Of a stretch of 64,000 bases of DNA, positions 51,790-63,525 are shown in pieces; position 1 is the first letter of the stretch; the number at the start of each line of letters is the position of its first letter. Made by a program: the position numbers and the translations under genes. Below the pieces are notes generated by a model. It was given only the letters and a program-made list of their open reading frames with translations, did not search any database and had not been told where the DNA came from. Source of the stretch: Stenotrophomonas maltophilia. GTDB lineage: Bacteria; Pseudomonadota; Gammaproteobacteria; Xanthomonadales; Xanthomonadaceae. The stretch lies in assembly GCF_013464485.1 (NCBI RefSeq), contig NZ_RAUX01000036.1, forward strand, positions 1-64,000, given 5' to 3'.

Positions 51790-54153
51790 TCAGAACTGGC
51801 CACCGAACGTGAATTGCAGCCGTTCGATCTTGTCATCGTCTTCCTTCTTCAGCGGGAAGGCGTAGCTGATCGAGATCGGGCCGACCGGAGCGCGCCACAG
51901 CAGGGCCACGCCGGTGGACACGCGCAGTTCGTTGGCCTTGAAGTTGTCCACGCCGTTGTAGACGTTGCCGAAGTCGACAAAGGCCGACACGCGTGCCGAC
52001 GGGCTGTCGAACAGGCGCGGGAAGTAGGCTTCGACCGAACCGACGGTTTTCAGCGAACCACCCAGCGGCTGGCCTTCCGGATAGCCGTTGGTGACTTCGC
52101 GCGGGCCGAGGGTGTTGTCTTCGAAGCCACGCACCGAGTTGGTACCGCCGGCGTAGAAGTTCTCGAAGAACGGCAGGCCGCTGGCGGTTACCGTACGGGT
52201 GGTGCCGTCCGGGTTGGTCAGCGTGCGGGTGTAGTCGTTGCCATAGGCATCACCGTAGCCCACTTCTGCACGGGTATTGATCACCAGCGACGGCATGATC
52301 GGCCAGTACTTGCTGATCTGGTAGTTCAGCTTGTAGTACTCGATGGTCGAACCCGGTAGCGTGGTCTCCAGGCCGATGCGCTGGTAGGTACCGCGGGTCG
52401 GCATGAAGTAGTCGTTGCGTGAGTCGCGCGCCCAGCCCAGTTCGGTGCGCCAGGCGTGGAACGTGCGCTTGCCCACCGCATTGATGTAGTCGATGATCGA
52501 CTGCGGGGTCGAACCCTGGTAGGTGGTGATCTGGTTGCTGTCGATGCCGAACATCAGCGAGACGGTATCGGTCTCGGTGATCGGCACGCCGAACACCACC
52601 TGCGCCGAACCATTGGTGCTGTTGTACTGCGCGGTATTGAAGTCGGAATAGTCCAGCTCGCGCCAGGACAGGTTGTAGCCCAGCGACACGCCGTCATCGG
52701 TGAAGTACGGGTTGGTGTAGCTGAAGCCATAGCGCTGCAGGTAGCTGCTGCGCGAGGCTTCGACCGAGACGCGGTTGCCGCCGCCCAGGAAGTTGTTCTG
52801 CGACAGCTGCACCGAGGTGGTCATGCCATAGGACTGGGAGTAGCCCAGGCCGAAGACGAAGCTGCCGGACGTGGTTTCCTTGACGTTGTAGACGACGTCG
52901 ACCTGGTCGTTGCTGCCGCTGACGGCCGGGGTTTCCACGTCCACCGACTCGAAGTAGCCCAGACGCTGCAGGCGGATCTTTGAGCGGTCGATCGCGGCCT
53001 GCGAATACCAGCTGTTCTCGAACTGGCGCATTTCGCGACGCATCACTTCGTCGGAGGTGCGCGTGTTGCCACGGAACAGGATGCGACGCACCGACACGCG
53101 CGGGCCGGGCACGACCTGCATGTTGATCGCCACGGTCTGCTCGGGACGATTGGTGGTCGGAATCGGGTTCACCTTGGCGAACGCGTAGCCGATGTTGGAC
53201 AGCGAGTTGGTGATGGTATCCGAGCTGAATTCCAGCAGTGCACGCGAGAACGTGTCGCCGGACTTCTGGATCACCATGCGCTCGACGTCTTCCTGCGGGA
53301 GGATGGTGTCGCCGCTGACCTTGATCTCAGAAATCTTGTACTGCGCACCCTCGGTCACGCCGGCGGTGAGGAACATGTCGCGCTTGTCGGGGCTGATCGA
53401 CACCTGGGTCGAATCGATGCTGAAGTCGACATAGCCGCGGTCGAGGTACCAGGAGTTGAGCTTTTCCAGGTCGCCGGACAGCTTTTCCTTGGAGTACTGG
53501 TCGTCACGGCGGTACCACGACGCCCAGTTGTGCTCCTTGGACTCCCAGGTCTCCAGGATGTCCTTGCTCTCGAACTTCTCGGTGCCGACCAGGTTGACGT
53601 GACGGATCTTGGCCGCCTTGCCTTCCTTGATGGCGATCGCGATGTCCACGCGGTTGCGGTCCAGCGGGCTCACCGTCGGGGTGATCTCGACGTTGTACTT
53701 GCCGCGGTCGTTGTACTGGCGGCGCAGCTCCTGGGTCACGCGGTCCAGGCTCAGGCGATCGAAGGTGCCGCCCTCGGTCAGGCCGATGTCGGAAAGGCCC
53801 TTGAGCAGCTGCTCGGACTTGATGTCCTTGTTGCCGGTCACGGTCAGCTTGTTGATCGCCGGGCGTTCCTTGACGGTCACCACCAGGATGCTGCCCTGGC
53901 GGTCCAGCTGCACGTCCTCGAAGAAACCGGTCTTGTACAGGGCGCGGATGGTCTCGCCGACCTTGTTGTCGGTGACCGTCTCGCCACGCTCCACCGGCAG
54001 GTAGGTGAATACCGTGCCCGAGCTGATGCGCTGCAGGCCATCCACGCGGATGTCGCTGACAGTGAAGGGCTCGGCTGCCTGGGCCAGGGCGGGAGCGCCG
54101 GTGACGGCGGCGAGGGCGAGGGCCAGCAGGCGGCGATTGGGGAGTCGCGTCAT
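51790..54153 (-). CDS. bamA: Outer-membrane protein assembly factor BamA
   Basis: A 787-residue outer-membrane barrel that inserts other outer-membrane proteins. The chosen ATG gives a signal peptide (RRLLALALAAVTGAPALAQA); longer frames run into rseP. Five POTRA domains (about 28-430) begin FTVSDIRVDGLQRISSGTVF. The barrel has VRGFEDNTLGPREV and the final aromatic FTFGGQF. It sits after rseP, as in most proteobacteria. Confidence 0.97.
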   Translation of the reverse strand: MTRLPNRRLLALALAAVTGAPALAQAAEPFTVSDIRVDGLQRISSGTVFTYLPVERGETVTDNKVGETIRALYKTGFFEDVQLDRQGSILVVTVKERPAINKLTVTGNKDIKSEQLLKGLSDIGLTEGGTFDRLSLDRVTQELRRQYNDRGKYNVEITPTVSPLDRNRVDIAIAIKEGKAAKIRHVNLVGTEKFESKDILETWESKEHNWASWYRRDDQYSKEKLSGDLEKLNSWYLDRGYVDFSIDSTQVSISPDKRDMFLTAGVTEGAQYKISEIKVSGDTILPQEDVERMVIQKSGDTFSRALLEFSSDTITNSLSNIGYAFAKVNPIPTTNRPEQTVAINMQVVPGPRVSVRRILFRGNTRTSDEVMRREMRQFENSWYSQAAIDRSKIRLQRLGYFESVDVETPAVSGSNDQVDVVYNVKETTSGSFVFGLGYSQSYGMTTSVQLSQNNFLGGGNRVSVEASRSSYLQRYGFSYTNPYFTDDGVSLGYNLSWRELDYSDFNTAQYNSTNGSAQVVFGVPITETDTVSLMFGIDSNQITTYQGSTPQSIIDYINAVGKRTFHAWRTELGWARDSRNDYFMPTRGTYQRIGLETTLPGSTIEYYKLNYQISKYWPIMPSLVINTRAEVGYGDAYGNDYTRTLTNPDGTTRTVTASGLPFFENFYAGGTNSVRGFEDNTLGPREVTNGYPEGQPLGGSLKTVGSVEAYFPRLFDSPSARVSAFVDFGNVYNGVDNFKANELRVSTGVALLWRAPVGPISISYAFPLKKEDDDKIERLQFTFGGQF

Positions 54154-54227
54154 GTCACGTCCGGTAGGAAGGTCGATTTCATTGGTGCGGGATGCCGACG
54201 CTGTAGACGGCAACAACGTGGAAAAGT

Positions 54228-55586
54228 TCATCGCGGGACCAGGCCGAGGATGTCGTTGTAGAACGCCAACCCCATCAGCCCGGCCAGCAACGCCAGGCCA
54301 ATGTACTGGCCGGCGGCGATGGCACGCTCGCTCAGCGGGCTGCCCTTGACCAACTCGATAAGGTAATACAGCAGGTGGCCGCCGTCCAAGATCGGGATCG
54401 GCAGCAGGTTGATGATGCACAGGCTGAGTGACAGCAGGGCAAGGAACTGCAGGAACCAGTCGAGGCCGCGCTTGGCCGAGATGTTGGCCACGCGGGCGAT
54501 GGTGACAGGCCCGGAAACGTTCTGCAGCGAAGCCTTGCCGGTGATGATGCGGCCCATCATGCCCAGCGAATCGGCAGCCAGGCGCCCGGTTTCGCGCACG
54601 GCCACGGTCACCGCGTCGAGCGGGCCGTAGCGCAGCAGGGTGTCATAGGGAGGGCTGAACGAGGTCGGGAACTGCACGCCGATCTGCCAGATCGGCCCGC
54701 CCTTGGAATCCTTGCCCTGGCGTGGGGTCACTTCAAGCGCTAGGCGCTCGCCGCCGCGCAGGACTTCGATCATGCCGGGGCCACCGGCGCGGCCGAGGGC
54801 CTGGATTTCCCCGATGACCTGATCGGCGCCGTCGATGCGCTGCCCGTCGATGGCCACAATCAGGTCACCCGGCTGCAGTTGCCCGGCCACGACCGAATCG
54901 GCGGTCAGCGACTCCACCTGGGCCGGCTGCAGCCATGACTGCCAGTACAGTCCGGCCAGCACCGGCACGCGCCGTTCATCAAAGCCGGGCGGCAGTTGCG
55001 ACAGCGGCAGGGTCCGTACGCGTACCTGGTCGGTGGGGTCCAGTACCTCGAGCTTTACGTCGCGACGGTCCATCGCGGCGGCGGTCAATGCCATGCTGGC
55101 CTCGCCCAGGGTAACCACCGGGCGTTCGTCCACGCGCAGCACGCGATCGCCGCTGGACAGGCCGGCGCTGGCGGCGATGCCGGTGGCGCGGCCGACAGTG
55201 GGCGAGTAGTCCTGCTTGCCGATCACGAACATGGCCCACAGCAGCAGGATGCACAGCAGCAGGTTGGCGAGTGGTCCAGCGGCGACGATGGCAATGCGCT
55301 GCCACACCGTCTTGTGGTTGAAGGCCTGGCCACGCTCGTGCGGGTGTACTTCAACCTCGCGTTCGTCGAGGAACTTGACGTAGCCGCCCAGCGGGATGGC
55401 AGCGATGGCGAACTCGGTGCCGTGCCGGTCGCGGCGCGACCACAGGGGGCGGCCGAAGCCGACCGAGAAGCGCAGTACCTTGACCCCGCACAGGCGCCCC
55501 ACCCAGTAGTGCCCGAACTCGTGGAAGGTGACCAGCAGCCCGAGGCTGACGATCATCCACCAGACCGATCCGATGAAGTCAGTCAT
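54228..55586 (-). CDS. rseP: Site-2 zinc metalloprotease RseP
   Basis: A 452-residue inner-membrane protease that releases the envelope-stress sigma factor by cutting its anti-sigma factor. The zinc motif HEFGHYW is at residue 22 in the first membrane segment. Two PDZ domains lie about 125-320. The third metal ligand is in INLLPIPILDGGHLLYYLIE. The order dxr-rseP-bamA is standard. Confidence 0.95.
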   Translation of the reverse strand: MTDFIGSVWWMIVSLGLLVTFHEFGHYWVGRLCGVKVLRFSVGFGRPLWSRRDRHGTEFAIAAIPLGGYVKFLDEREVEVHPHERGQAFNHKTVWQRIAIVAAGPLANLLLCILLLWAMFVIGKQDYSPTVGRATGIAASAGLSSGDRVLRVDERPVVTLGEASMALTAAAMDRRDVKLEVLDPTDQVRVRTLPLSQLPPGFDERRVPVLAGLYWQSWLQPAQVESLTADSVVAGQLQPGDLIVAIDGQRIDGADQVIGEIQALGRAGGPGMIEVLRGGERLALEVTPRQGKDSKGGPIWQIGVQFPTSFSPPYDTLLRYGPLDAVTVAVRETGRLAADSLGMMGRIITGKASLQNVSGPVTIARVANISAKRGLDWFLQFLALLSLSLCIINLLPIPILDGGHLLYYLIELVKGSPLSERAIAAGQYIGLALLAGLMGLAFYNDILGLVPR

Positions 55587-55641
55587 GCAGGCTCACATTG
55601 GCGGGCAGGGGCGGCGTCGTCATGCTGGGCGAGGCGGTCGT

Positions 55642-56832
55642 TCAGGCGGCGGCGATGGTGTTCAGGGTCAGCTGGCGTGCCCGCTGGTCCGCGGACAACA
55701 GGACCTCCAGTGTATCGGCTGGCTGGGTCGGCAGTGTTGAAAGAGCGTTAGCAACCAGCGCCGGGATGGTCAGGAAACCGATCCGGCCCTGAAGAAACGC
55801 TGAAACCGCCTCCTCATTGGCGGCGTTCAGTACTGCCGGCGCGGTGCCACCGGCCTGCATCGCCTGCCAGGCCAGGGCCAGACAGGGGAAGGCATCGGTG
55901 TCCGGGGCCTCGAAATCCAGCCGGCCCTGGGCCAGCAGGTCCAGCCCGGCCACGCCCGATTCGATGCGCTGCGGCCAGCCCAGGCCAACGGCGAGGGTGG
56001 TGCGCATGTCCGGCAGGCCCATCTGTGCAAGGGTGGAACCGTCGACGAATTCAACCAGCGAATGGACCAGGCTCTGCGGGTGCACCAGCACCTCGATGCG
56101 CTCACCGGGGACGGCGAACAGGTGATGGGCCTCGATCACTTCCAGGCCCTTGTTCATCAACGTCGCCGAATCGACCGAGATCTTCGGGCCCATCGACCAT
56201 TTTGGATGTGCAACAGCCTGGGCCGGGGTGACCTCGGCCAGCGCTGCGCGGCTGCGGCCGCGGAACGGGCCACCCGAGGCGGTCAGCAGGATGCGGCGCA
56301 CACCCGCGCCGTCGGCACTGGCGTCGCGCGAGCGCAGGCACTGGAAGATCGCGCTGTGTTCGCTGTCGATCGGGATGATTTCGGCGCCGGCGCGCTCGGC
56401 GGTGCGGGTCAGCAGTTCGCCAGCCAGCACCAGGGATTCCTTGTTGGCCAGCAGGATGCGTTTGCCGGCGGCAGCGGCGGCCAGGGTGGAAGACAGCCCG
56501 GCCGCACCGACGATGGCGGCTACCACAGTGTCGCAGGCATCGCTGGCGGCCAGCTGGTCCAGCGCGGCATGGCCGGCATGGGGCTGTGTGGCCAGCCCTG
56601 CCTCGCGCAGGCCGTCGCGCAGCTCCGTGTACAACGACTCATCGGCGATCACCGCATGCGCAGGGCGATGCTCGCGGCACAGCGCCAGCAGCGCCTGCAC
56701 CTGGCGGCCGGCGGCAAGCACGGTGGCCTGGTAGCGCTGCGGGTGGCGGGCGATCACGTCCAGCGTGGAGGCGCCAATCGAGCCGGTGGCGCCGAACACG
56801 GCGACCCGGCGCAGGTCTGCGACAGCATTCAT
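55642..56832 (-). CDS. dxr: 1-deoxy-D-xylulose 5-phosphate reductoisomerase
   Basis: A 396-residue enzyme making methylerythritol phosphate, the committed step of non-mevalonate isoprenoid synthesis. NADPH binding is in [20 protein letters not shown] at the N-terminus, metal and substrate residues are in [16 protein letters not shown] and [15 protein letters not shown], and [20 protein letters not shown] is highly conserved. It feeds the isoprenoids used by UppS upstream. Confidence 0.97.
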   Translation of the reverse strand: MNAVADLRRVAVFGATGSIGASTLDVIARHPQRYQATVLAAGRQVQALLALCREHRPAHAVIADESLYTELRDGLREAGLATQPHAGHAALDQLAASDACDTVVAAIVGAAGLSSTLAAAAAGKRILLANKESLVLAGELLTRTAERAGAEIIPIDSEHSAIFQCLRSRDASADGAGVRRILLTASGGPFRGRSRAALAEVTPAQAVAHPKWSMGPKISVDSATLMNKGLEVIEAHHLFAVPGERIEVLVHPQSLVHSLVEFVDGSTLAQMGLPDMRTTLAVGLGWPQRIESGVAGLDLLAQGRLDFEAPDTDAFPCLALAWQAMQAGGTAPAVLNAANEEAVSAFLQGRIGFLTIPALVANALSTLPTQPADTLEVLLSADQRARQLTLNTIAAA

Positions 56833-56834
56833 GG

Positions 56835-57671
56835 TCAGAACCCGAAGATTTCCTTGCCCAGCGCGAACACCGGCACGGCGGCGAGGACGCCATCGACACG
56901 GTCGAGCACGCCACCATGGCCCGGAATCAGGTTGCCCGAGTCCTTGGCACCGGCGTGGCGCTTGATCAGGCTCTCGAACAGATCACCCAGCACCGAGGCG
57001 AACACCGCCACCACCGAGGTGATCAGCAGGCCCGGCAGCTGGCCGACGTCGATGCCGGCCAGCCAGCCCAGGCCCAGGGCCACGGCGACACCGGCCACCA
57101 GACCGCCGAACAGGCCTTCCCAGGTCTTGTTGGGGCTGATCCGCGGCGCCAGCTTGTGCTTGCCGAAATGGCGGCCGGCGAAGTAGGCGCCCGAATCGGC
57201 TGCCCAGACCAGCGCCAGCGCGGCCAGCAGCCACAGGTGCCCCTGCTGGCCCGGCGGATCACCGCCGGCGTGGATCAGCACCAGCGCGGCCCAGGCCGGG
57301 ACGATGGCCAGGGTACCGGCCAGCATCTTCACGATGCGCGAGGGGGCTGATGGCTGTGCGCCGAAGTTGAAGAATCGCAGCCAGACCAGTGCGGCGAGCC
57401 ACCAGGCCACACCGGCCAGCGTGGTGATCTGGAACAGGACCAGCGTACTGCCATCAGCCCACACCAGCAGCACCATCAGCAGCAGGTTCAGCACCAGCAG
57501 CACGGTGCGCGCGAGGGTGTCCTCGATGCCGGCCAGCTTCAGCCATTCCCACAGGCCGATCAGCAGCACGGCAGCGGCGGCAGCGGCCAGCCATTGCGTC
57601 GGCAGCAGCAGGATCGCGGCAATGGCGACCGGCGCCATGATCAGCGCGGCAAGGACTCGGGTCTTGGTCAT
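56835..57671 (-). CDS. cdsA: Phosphatidate cytidylyltransferase
   Basis: A 278-residue membrane enzyme making CDP-diacylglycerol for phospholipids. About seven hydrophobic segments end in the family signature [19 protein letters not shown] with its catalytic aspartate and histidine. [17 protein letters not shown] is also conserved. Its ATG overlaps the uppS stop by four bases, and dxr starts two bases after its own stop. Confidence 0.95.
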   Translation of the reverse strand: MTKTRVLAALIMAPVAIAAILLLPTQWLAAAAAAVLLIGLWEWLKLAGIEDTLARTVLLVLNLLLMVLLVWADGSTLVLFQITTLAGVAWWLAALVWLRFFNFGAQPSAPSRIVKMLAGTLAIVPAWAALVLIHAGGDPPGQQGHLWLLAALALVWAADSGAYFAGRHFGKHKLAPRISPNKTWEGLFGGLVAGVAVALGLGWLAGIDVGQLPGLLITSVVAVFASVLGDLFESLIKRHAGAKDSGNLIPGHGGVLDRVDGVLAAVPVFALGKEIFGF

Positions 57672-58435
57672 GGGCTGGAAGTCTCGGTGGCCAGTGCGGC
57701 GATCTGGGCGCTGGTCAGGCCGAAACGGCGCTCGCGGCTGCCATAGGCGTCCAGCGCCTGCTGCAGCTGGCTGGCATCGAAGTCCGGCCACAGTGCCTCG
57801 GTGAACCACAGCTCGGTGTACGCCAGCTGCCACAACAGGAAATTACTGACGCGGGTATCGCCACCGGTGCGGATGAACAGATCCGGCGGCGGCAGGTCGG
57901 CCAGGGCCACCTGGCTGCCCAGCAGCGATTCGTCGATCTGTTCGGGCAGCAGGCGCCCTGCCGCGACTTCCGCGGCCAGCGCGCGCGCGGCACGGACGAT
58001 GTCCTGGCGACCGCCGTAGCTGGCAGCGATCGACAGGGTCAGGGCAGTGTTGTCTGCAGTGCGCTGTTCGGCCAGCTGCATGCGGCTGACCAGTCCGGCA
58101 CCGAAGCGTTCGCGCTCGCCGATGAAGCGCACGCGCACGCCGCGCCGATGCAGCTCGTCCACTTCGCGGTCGAGCGCGCCGAGGAACAGCTTCATCAACG
58201 CATCGACTTCTTCCTGTGGCCGGCCCCAGTTCTCGCTGGAAAACGCGAACAGGGTCAGCGCCGGAATGCCCAGTTCAAGGCAGCGCTCGATGGTACGGTT
58301 GACCGCGCGCGCGCCGGCACGATGGCCGATCACGCGTGGGCGACGGCGCTGCTGTGCCCAACGTCCATTGCCATCCATGATGATGGCAATGTGGCGGGGC
58401 AGGGCGGCCGGCAACGGAGGCGGGACTGAAGGCAT
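57668..58435 (-). CDS. uppS: Undecaprenyl diphosphate synthase
   Basis: A 255-residue cis-prenyltransferase making the C55 carrier lipid for peptidoglycan and O-antigen. It has HIAIIMDGNGRWAQQRRRPR with the catalytic aspartate at about 21, FAFSSENWGRPQEEV, and the C-terminal PDLFIRTGGDTRVSNFLLWQ. The ATG at MPSVPPPLP is five bases after the frr stop. Confidence 0.96.
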   Translation of the reverse strand: MPSVPPPLPAALPRHIAIIMDGNGRWAQQRRRPRVIGHRAGARAVNRTIERCLELGIPALTLFAFSSENWGRPQEEVDALMKLFLGALDREVDELHRRGVRVRFIGERERFGAGLVSRMQLAEQRTADNTALTLSIAASYGGRQDIVRAARALAAEVAAGRLLPEQIDESLLGSQVALADLPPPDLFIRTGGDTRVSNFLLWQLAYTELWFTEALWPDFDASQLQQALDAYGSRERRFGLTSAQIAALATETSSP

Positions 58436-58440
58436 CGACT

Positions 58441-58995
58441 TCAGACCGACAGCAGTTCTTTTTCCTTGTCGGCAACAACCTTGTCGACGTCCTTGATGTT
58501 GGCGTCGGTCAGCTTCTGGATGTCGTCTTCGCCGCGCTTCTTCTCGTCTTCGCTGATCGCCTTGTCCTTGACCAGCTTGGCGATTTCCTTGTTCGCATCC
58601 TGACGGATGTTGCGGATCGCGATCTTGGCGCCTTCGCCTTCCTTCTGCACCTGCTTGGCCAGCTCCTTGCGGCGCTCTTCGGTCGGCGGCGGCATGTTGA
58701 TGCGGATCGCGGTGCCCAGGGTGTTCGGGGTGAACTCGGCGTTGTAGAGACCCTTTTCGATCTCCTTGATCATGCCCTTGTCGAACGGGGTGACCAGCAG
58801 CGAGTGGGCGTCGGCGTTGGAGATCGAGGCAACTTGGTTCAGCGGGGTGCTGGCATTGCCGTAGGCGCTCACCGTGACGCGGTCCAGCAGGGCCGGGGTG
58901 GCGCGCCCGGTGCGGATCGAGGTGAGGGTGTGCTTCAGAGCGTCGATGCTCTTGGCCATGCGCGTCTGCGCGTTGTTCTTGATGTCGTTGAGCAT
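58441..58995 (-). CDS. frr: Ribosome recycling factor
   Basis: A 184-residue factor that splits ribosomes after termination together with EF-G. It has the conserved LTSIRTGRATPALLDRVTV and NMPPPTEERRKELAKQ regions and the C-terminal helix with KDKAISEDEKKRGEDDIQKL. The length is one residue from the E. coli protein. It follows pyrH. Confidence 0.97.
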   Translation of the reverse strand: MLNDIKNNAQTRMAKSIDALKHTLTSIRTGRATPALLDRVTVSAYGNASTPLNQVASISNADAHSLLVTPFDKGMIKEIEKGLYNAEFTPNTLGTAIRINMPPPTEERRKELAKQVQKEGEGAKIAIRNIRQDANKEIAKLVKDKAISEDEKKRGEDDIQKLTDANIKDVDKVVADKEKELLSV

Positions 58996-59091
58996 CGCCC
59001 GGTCCTGGGTGTAACTGGAATCGGGCGATTATAGGCGAATACGGGACGCTGCCGGGCCTGAATCGGCCCGGTTGTCGCCTCGCGCTCAGGC

Positions 59092-59820
59092 TCAGGCCGG
59101 GTCGCGGCCCTGGACCAGGGTGCCGATGTTCTCGCCGTTGAGGATCTTCAGCAGCTCGCCGGGCTGGCCCATGTCGAATACGCGCATCGGCAGATCGCTG
59201 TCGCGGGCCAGCGCGAAAGCGGCGGTATCCATCACTTCCAGGCCGCGGCGGATCACCTCGTCGTAGCTCAGGCTGTCGAAGCGGACTGCGTCGCTGTGCT
59301 TGTTCGGGTCCTTGTCGTACACGCCGTCGACCTTGGTAGCCTTCAGCAGCAGGTCGGCGCCGATCTCGATCGCGCGCAGGGCGGCGCCGGAGTCGGTGGT
59401 GAAGAACGGGCTGCCGACGCCGGCGGCGAAGATCACCAGCCGGCCCTTTTCCAGGTGGCGGATGGCGCGGCGGCGGATGTAGTCCTCGCACACATCGTTG
59501 ATCTTGATCGCGCTCATCACGCGGGCCTTGGCGCCCAGCTTCTCCAGCGCGTCCTGCATGGCCAGGGCGTTGATGACCGTGGCCAGCATGCCCATCTGGT
59601 CGCCGGTGACGCGGTCCATGCCGCCAGCGGCAAGGCCGGCGCCGCGGAAGATGTTACCGCCGCCGATCACCAGCGCCACTTCGGCACCGGCCTGCTGGGC
59701 TTCGATGACCTCACGGGCCAGGCGGTTGATGATCTTCGGGTCGATGCCGTAGTCCTCATCTCCCATCAGCGCCTCCCCGGACAGTTTCAGAAGGATGCGG
59801 CGATAGGCGAGCTTGGACAT
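59092..59820 (-). CDS. pyrH: UMP kinase
   Basis: A 242-residue hexameric kinase converting UMP to UDP. It has [39 protein letters not shown] and [20 protein letters not shown], all typical of PyrH. A minus-strand promoter lies about 32 bases upstream. It is followed by frr, as in most bacteria. Confidence 0.97.
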   Translation of the reverse strand: MSKLAYRRILLKLSGEALMGDEDYGIDPKIINRLAREVIEAQQAGAEVALVIGGGNIFRGAGLAAGGMDRVTGDQMGMLATVINALAMQDALEKLGAKARVMSAIKINDVCEDYIRRRAIRHLEKGRLVIFAAGVGSPFFTTDSGAALRAIEIGADLLLKATKVDGVYDKDPNKHSDAVRFDSLSYDEVIRRGLEVMDTAAFALARDSDLPMRVFDMGQPGELLKILNGENIGTLVQGRDPA

Positions 59821-59851
59821 GGGGACCTCGGGTGCGTGGAAATCGCGGGCG

Positions 59852-59879
59852 ATTCTACGCGCATGCGGCGTCGGGCCAA
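59852..59879 (-). promoter_or_regulatory. Predicted pyrH promoter
   Basis: On the minus strand TTGGCC and TAGAAT are separated by 16 bases, about 32 bases before the pyrH ATG. Confidence 0.5.
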
Positions 59880-59941
59880 AGTGTTTTGTGCACTGCGGCG
59901 CAAAATCCTGGCGTTTGCCCCGGTCACGCGGGGCGTTCCGT

Positions 59942-61480
59942 TCAGCCCAGCTCGGCGCTGGCAGTGGCTGACAGCTCGTCGTGGCCGAGGGCGCCCGGGG
60001 AGCGGGCGATCACCCGGTTGCGGCCGAGGTTCTTGGAGCGGTACAGCACGTCGTCGGCGGCGCGCAGCAGGTCCTGTACGTCGGCGAAGCGTTCGTACCC
60101 GCCCTGGGTGGCCACGCCGGCGGAGAAGGTGACGAACAACGGCCCTCCCTACAGTTCGGCCATCGGCGTGGCGACGATGTTGGCCAGCACCCGGCGGATC
60201 ACGTCCAGAGCCACGCTTTCGCTGGTATTGGGCAGCAGGGCGACGAATTCCTCGCCGCCGAAGCGGGCCACGGTGTCACTGTTGCGCAGCTGGCCCTGCA
60301 GCTTGCCGGCAAAGGCGCGCAGCACCTCGTCGCCGGTCAGGTGGCCGTGGGCGTCATTGATCTTCTTGAAGTCGTCCAGGTCGATGAAGGCCACCGACAG
60401 GGGCCAGCCCTGGCGCCCGGCGCGCAGGAACTCCTGTTCCAGTACCGCTTCCAGCTGGCGGCGGTTGAGCACGCCGGTCAGGGCGTCGCGGTGGGCCTGG
60501 TCGGCCAGGCGCTTGGCCCGGGCTTCGAATTCGTCAGCGCGACGGCGTGCCTGATCGGCATCCTGCAGTTCGCGCAGGTTGCGCAGGGTAGCCAGTTCCT
60601 GGGCGTGGTCGATCAGCTCCCGCACCCGTGAGGGCGAGTTCAGGCCGGCCTCGAACAGGCTGGCAATGTCCGGCAGGGCCTCGCTGATGCGCGCCAGCAC
60701 CTGGTCGAAACGCGCGCTGTCGAGCTCCAGGCGGTCATGCACCTGGTGCAGAGCGCGCTCGCGGGCGGCGTCGGCGTCATCATCCAGCCAGATGTCGGCG
60801 ACAGCGCCGGACAGCTGCACGCAGGCCTGGAACGGCGAGTCGGCAGCGTCGTCGTCCTCGCTGTGGCTGATGCTCTCCACCAGATAGCGCGGCAGGCTCC
60901 ATTGCTCGGCCACCCACGCGCCGACATCGGCGTGGCTGCAGCCGAGTGCGTCGCGCTCGCGGGCAACCAGATCCGTGTTGTCACGGGCTTCGCGCAGCAG
61001 CGGCAGGTAGCGCTCCGATTCGGCCTGGGCCAGGCACAGCACGCCCAGGTCCTGCAGCAGCCCGGCCAGCATCAGTTCCTCCAGCCGGCGCAGGCCACGG
61101 GCCTGGCCCAGCTGGCTGGCGGCCAGTGCGCTGAGGATGCTGCGTTTCCAGGCGCGCTGGCGCAGGTCGTGGTCGGCACCGGCGCCGCCGGTCAGGCCCT
61201 GGGTGACGGTGAAGCCAAGCGCGAGGCTGATCGTGGCGTTCAGGCCGAGCATGGTCAGCGCCTGGCCAAGGTTCTCGATCCGGCGGCGGCTGGCGTAAAG
61301 CGGCGAATTGGCGATGCGCAGCATGCGAGCACTCAGCGCCATGTCGATGGCGATGATGTCGGCGGCGGTGGCGATGTCCGCTTCCGGGTCCTGTGCCAGT
61401 TCGATGATGCGCAGGGCAATACCGGGCGGCGAAGGCAGGTTGCGGCAGAGCGCCAGGGCAGCTGTCAGCTCGGGAGGCAT
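59942..61480 (-). pseudogene. HDOD-GGDEF protein gene interrupted by an in-frame TAG
   Basis: Residues 1-443 hold an HDOD domain (about 10-205, LPSPPGIALRIIELAQDPEA and LGVLCLAQAE), a helical linker and a GGDEF domain up to ...ATPMAEL. An amber TAG at 60149-60151 then stops the frame, and the same frame goes on for 69 more codons with the missing end of the GGDEF fold ([40 protein letters not shown]). The GGEEF site and an RxxD inhibitory site (RNSD) are intact. It is either a recent nonsense mutation or an error in the sequence. If real, the truncated product lacks the last GGDEF strands and is probably inactive as a cyclase. Confidence 0.85.
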
Positions 61481-61655
61481 GTCGGGTCGTTCAATTCCAT
61501 TGGGACAAGAATACCTAGGAATGCATCACAGTCCGCGATTTTCGTTCCTGCTAGGTGACTGTCGATTCCCTGCGCCGAGTATCGGCTTGATTGATGCGTA
61601 ACGCAAAGGTACCGATGTGCGCACCAGTGATGCGCACCCACACGCCCGCCGGCAT

Positions 61656-61687
61656 AAAAAAAGAGCCGCGGTTTCCCGCGGCTCTTT
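61656..61687 (-). terminator. Intrinsic terminator after tsf
   Basis: AGAGCCGCGG-TTT-CCCGCGGCTCT with seven A on the plus strand, that is a T-run on the minus strand, 30 bases past the tsf stop. Confidence 0.93.
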
Positions 61688-61716
61688 CTGGTCGTCTTAC
61701 AGCCGGAAGGCTGGAA

Positions 61717-62592
61717 TCAGACCTGCATCGCCTTGGCAACTTCGGCGGCGTAGTCTTCCACCACCTTCTCGATGCCTTCGCCGACGATCAGCAGCTTGAA
61801 GCCTGCCACGTCTGCGCCAGCGGCCTTGACCACCTGCTCGACGGTGGTGTCGCCCAGCACGTAGGTCTGGCCGTACAGGGTCACGTCGCTGACGATCTTG
61901 TTGATCTTGCCGCTGATGATCTTTTCCAGGATCTCGGCCGGCTTGGCCTTGTCCTTCTCGGACATCTTGGCCAGCTCGATTTCCTTTTCCTTCTCAACGA
62001 AGTCGGCCGGAACGTCCGATGCCTTGTTGTGCGGCGGCTTCAGGGCAGCCACGTGCATGGCCAGGCCACGGGCCAGTTCGACGTCGCCGCCGACCAGATC
62101 GACCAGCACGCCGACCTTGCCGTTGGTGTGGACGTAGGCGCCGATGGTGTTGTTGCCGTCAACCTTCACCATGCGACGGATCTGGATGTTCTCACCCAGG
62201 GTCTGCACGGCGGTGGCGCGGGCTTCTTCAACGGTGCGGCCGTCGGCCAGCTTGGCAGCCTTCACGGCTTCGACGTCGTCGGCGCCCGATGCCAGGGCAG
62301 CGGCGGCGACAGCGTTGACGAAGGACTTGAAGTTGTCGTCGTTGGCGACGAAGTCGGTTTCCGAGTTGACTTCGACCAGCACGGCCTTGCCGCCGTCCTG
62401 GGCCAGGCCCAGGCGGCCTTCGGCGGCCACGCGGTCAGCCTTCTTGTCGGCCTTGGCAGCGCCGGACTTGCGCATGGCTTCAGCAGCAGCGTCGATGTCG
62501 CCGTTGGCTTCGGTGAGCGCCTTCTTGCATTCCATCATGCCGGCGCCGGTGCGCTCGCGCAGTTCCTTGACCAGGGAAGCAGTGATTTCCAC
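61717..62592 (-). CDS. tsf: Elongation factor Ts
   Basis: A 291-residue nucleotide exchange factor for EF-Tu. It has [20 protein letters not shown] at the N-terminus, [20 protein letters not shown] near 74 and the C-terminal [17 protein letters not shown]. It follows rpsB, the usual pairing. Confidence 0.97.
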   Translation of the reverse strand: MEITASLVKELRERTGAGMMECKKALTEANGDIDAAAEAMRKSGAAKADKKADRVAAEGRLGLAQDGGKAVLVEVNSETDFVANDDNFKSFVNAVAAAALASGADDVEAVKAAKLADGRTVEEARATAVQTLGENIQIRRMVKVDGNNTIGAYVHTNGKVGVLVDLVGGDVELARGLAMHVAALKPPHNKASDVPADFVEKEKEIELAKMSEKDKAKPAEILEKIISGKINKIVSDVTLYGQTYVLGDTTVEQVVKAAGADVAGFKLLIVGEGIEKVVEDYAAEVAKAMQV

Positions 62593-62619
62593 GGGATTAC
62601 CTCACGAAAGAAAGGGGTT

Positions 62620-62707
62620 GGGCCGGCATGGTGGCCGGCCCGTGTGACACGGTCCTGTCACGCGCCGAAGGCTGCGCGCAGGGAGGGTGGACGCCGGGCG
62701 TCCACCC
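62620..62707 (-). promoter_or_regulatory. Two hairpins between rpsB and tsf
   Basis: GGGCCGGC-N6-GCCGGCCC (62620-62641) and GGGTGGACGCC-G-GGCGTCCACCC (62685-62707). They lack T-runs and may tune the ratio of the two proteins by mRNA processing or partial termination. Confidence 0.5.
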
Positions 62708-62718
62708 CGGGGCCTGGA

Positions 62719-63525
<807 letters not shown>

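Noticed and set aside
60140-60160. Selenocysteine, pyrrolysine or programmed read-through at the TAG
   Set aside because: No SECIS-like or PYLIS-like context is seen, the codon is TAG not TGA, and the family has no functional residue there. A nonsense mutation or sequence error is simpler.
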